A stretch of DNA of 7,005 bases, taken from the NCBI GenBank assembly GCA_002423495.1, contig DIWN01000083.1, positions 1 through 7,005 on the forward strand, given 5' to 3'. A model generated the notes under the pieces. The model made no database searches. It had not been told where the DNA came from and saw only the letters and a program-made list of their open reading frames with translations. Position numbers and translations under genes: made by a program. The DNA comes from Anaerolineaceae bacterium UBA6105 (GTDB lineage: Bacteria; Chloroflexota; Anaerolineae; Anaerolineales; Anaerolineaceae). Shown here one piece after another: positions 6,576 to 7,005 of this stretch. Numbering within the stretch: position 1 is the first letter of the stretch; each line of letters opens with the position of its first letter.

Positions 6576-6610
6576 AAACAAAATAAGGCTGGAAAAATTC
6601 CAGCCTTATT
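6576..6610 (-). terminator. Hairpin between binding-protein and ATPase genes, likely partial terminator
   Basis: AATAAGGCTGGAA (6582-6594) pairs perfectly with TTCCAGCCTTATT (6598-6610), a 13-bp stem with a 3-base loop, 15 bases past the binding-protein stop. On the minus strand the arm ends TTATT and is followed by TTGTTT (6581-6576), a broken T tract. It looks like an intrinsic terminator that some transcripts would pass. I see no clear sigma-70 promoter between it and the ATPase start, which favours read-through over a separate transcript. Such hairpins are a known way to keep the binding protein more abundant than the membrane parts. Confidence 0.8.
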
Positions 6611-6625
6611 CTTAGTTAGAACGAC

Positions 6626-7005
6626 TTAGTCGAGTGTGATCGTTCCGGCGATGATGTCAGCTTTGAGTTGTTCAATCTCAGCTGCAAGTTCAGCAGAAAC
6701 CATGCTCTCGAGGTCATGGAATGGGGCGATAGCAACGCCGTTATTAGCGAGTGTACCGACCACATCACCACCCATGAAGGTGCCGTCGAGTACAGACTGG
6801 ATGACCTGCATGGTGGTGGCATCCATCAGTTTCATGACGGAAGTCAGGGTGATACCGGCATATTCGGGGCTGGTAAGCGCCCAGTCAGAGTCAACGCCAA
6901 TCAGGTATGCGTTGCCGCGTTCCATGATGGCGGCAGCGGCACCCAAACCAACGGGTCCGGCGACAGGCATGATGATGTCAGCGCCTTCGTCCATGAGGGA
7001 CTTGG
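6626..7005 (-). CDS. BMP-family substrate-binding protein (BmpA/PnrA/NupN type), C-terminal part
   Basis: Only the last 125 residues are in the window; the frame is open to the right edge, so the N-terminus, any lipoprotein signal and the promoter are not visible. In this family the protein is anchored outside the membrane and delivers nucleosides to the permeases. Recognisable pieces are ADIIMPVAGPVGLGAAAAI, then YLIGVDSDWALTSPEYAG, then ITLTSVMKLMDATTMQVIQ, and a closing GTLANNGVAIAPFHD before a final helix. The order of a hydrophobic strand with a Gly-rich turn, GVDSD, and ILTS-like and GVALAPF-like segments fits the BMP domain. It is the first gene of the four in transcription order among those seen, about 100 bases before the ATPase. 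An internal ATG at 6994 is not the start, since the reading continues upstream. Confidence 0.9.
   Translation of the reverse strand, partial: KSLMDEGADIIMPVAGPVGLGAAAAIMERGNAYLIGVDSDWALTSPEYAGITLTSVMKLMDATTMQVIQSVLDGTFMGGDVVGTLANNGVAIAPFHDLESMVSAELAAEIEQLKADIIAGTITLD

Noticed and set aside
1..7005. A hidden defence, CRISPR, phage or biosynthetic system
   Set aside because: Almost all sequence is explained by five familiar genes and short intergenic regions; I saw no regularly spaced repeats with unique spacers and no unknown gene of useful length.

Overview
The window looks like ordinary chromosomal DNA from a free-living bacterium. My best guess is an uncultured member of Chloroflexota, class Anaerolineae. 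This rests on the overall flavour of the proteins (long-form BMP-type nucleoside permeases, an M29 aminopeptidase, moderate GC) and not on any single diagnostic marker, so the taxon is about 50% likely. No phage, CRISPR, toxin or defence genes are visible, and I did not find a convincing new system.

Layout. Positions 1-303 have no supported gene. They hold a cluster of short direct repeats (23-103) that may be a worn mobile-element end, and a strong minus-strand terminator (212-245). Next, on the minus strand, is infC for translation initiation factor IF-3 (304-822). The sequence supports an unusual ATT start codon: a good Shine-Dalgarno site lies before the ATT, the resulting length is normal for IF-3, and a consensus-like promoter lies where a longer reading would begin. 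A plus-strand M29-family aminopeptidase (1003-2232) is transcribed divergently from infC. The convergent gap 2233-2396 holds a 30-base perfect palindrome (probably a dispersed repeat) and a 12-bp hairpin at the end of the next operon.

The rest (2397-7005) is a minus-strand operon for an ABC importer of the BmpA/NupNOPQ nucleoside type. In transcription order it encodes a BMP-family substrate-binding protein (partial, running off the right edge), a double-domain ATPase, and two BPD_transp_2-type permeases. A 13-bp hairpin followed by a T-rich stretch lies between the binding-protein gene and the ATPase gene. It probably lets the binding protein be made in excess over the membrane complex. The two permease genes overlap by 4 bases (ATGA), which fixes the start of the second one at 3674.

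How the genes work together: the binding protein would capture the ligand (probably nucleosides or related purines, by family) outside the membrane and deliver it to the two-permease channel, which is powered by the ATPase. infC and the aminopeptidase are housekeeping genes with no visible functional tie to the transporter.
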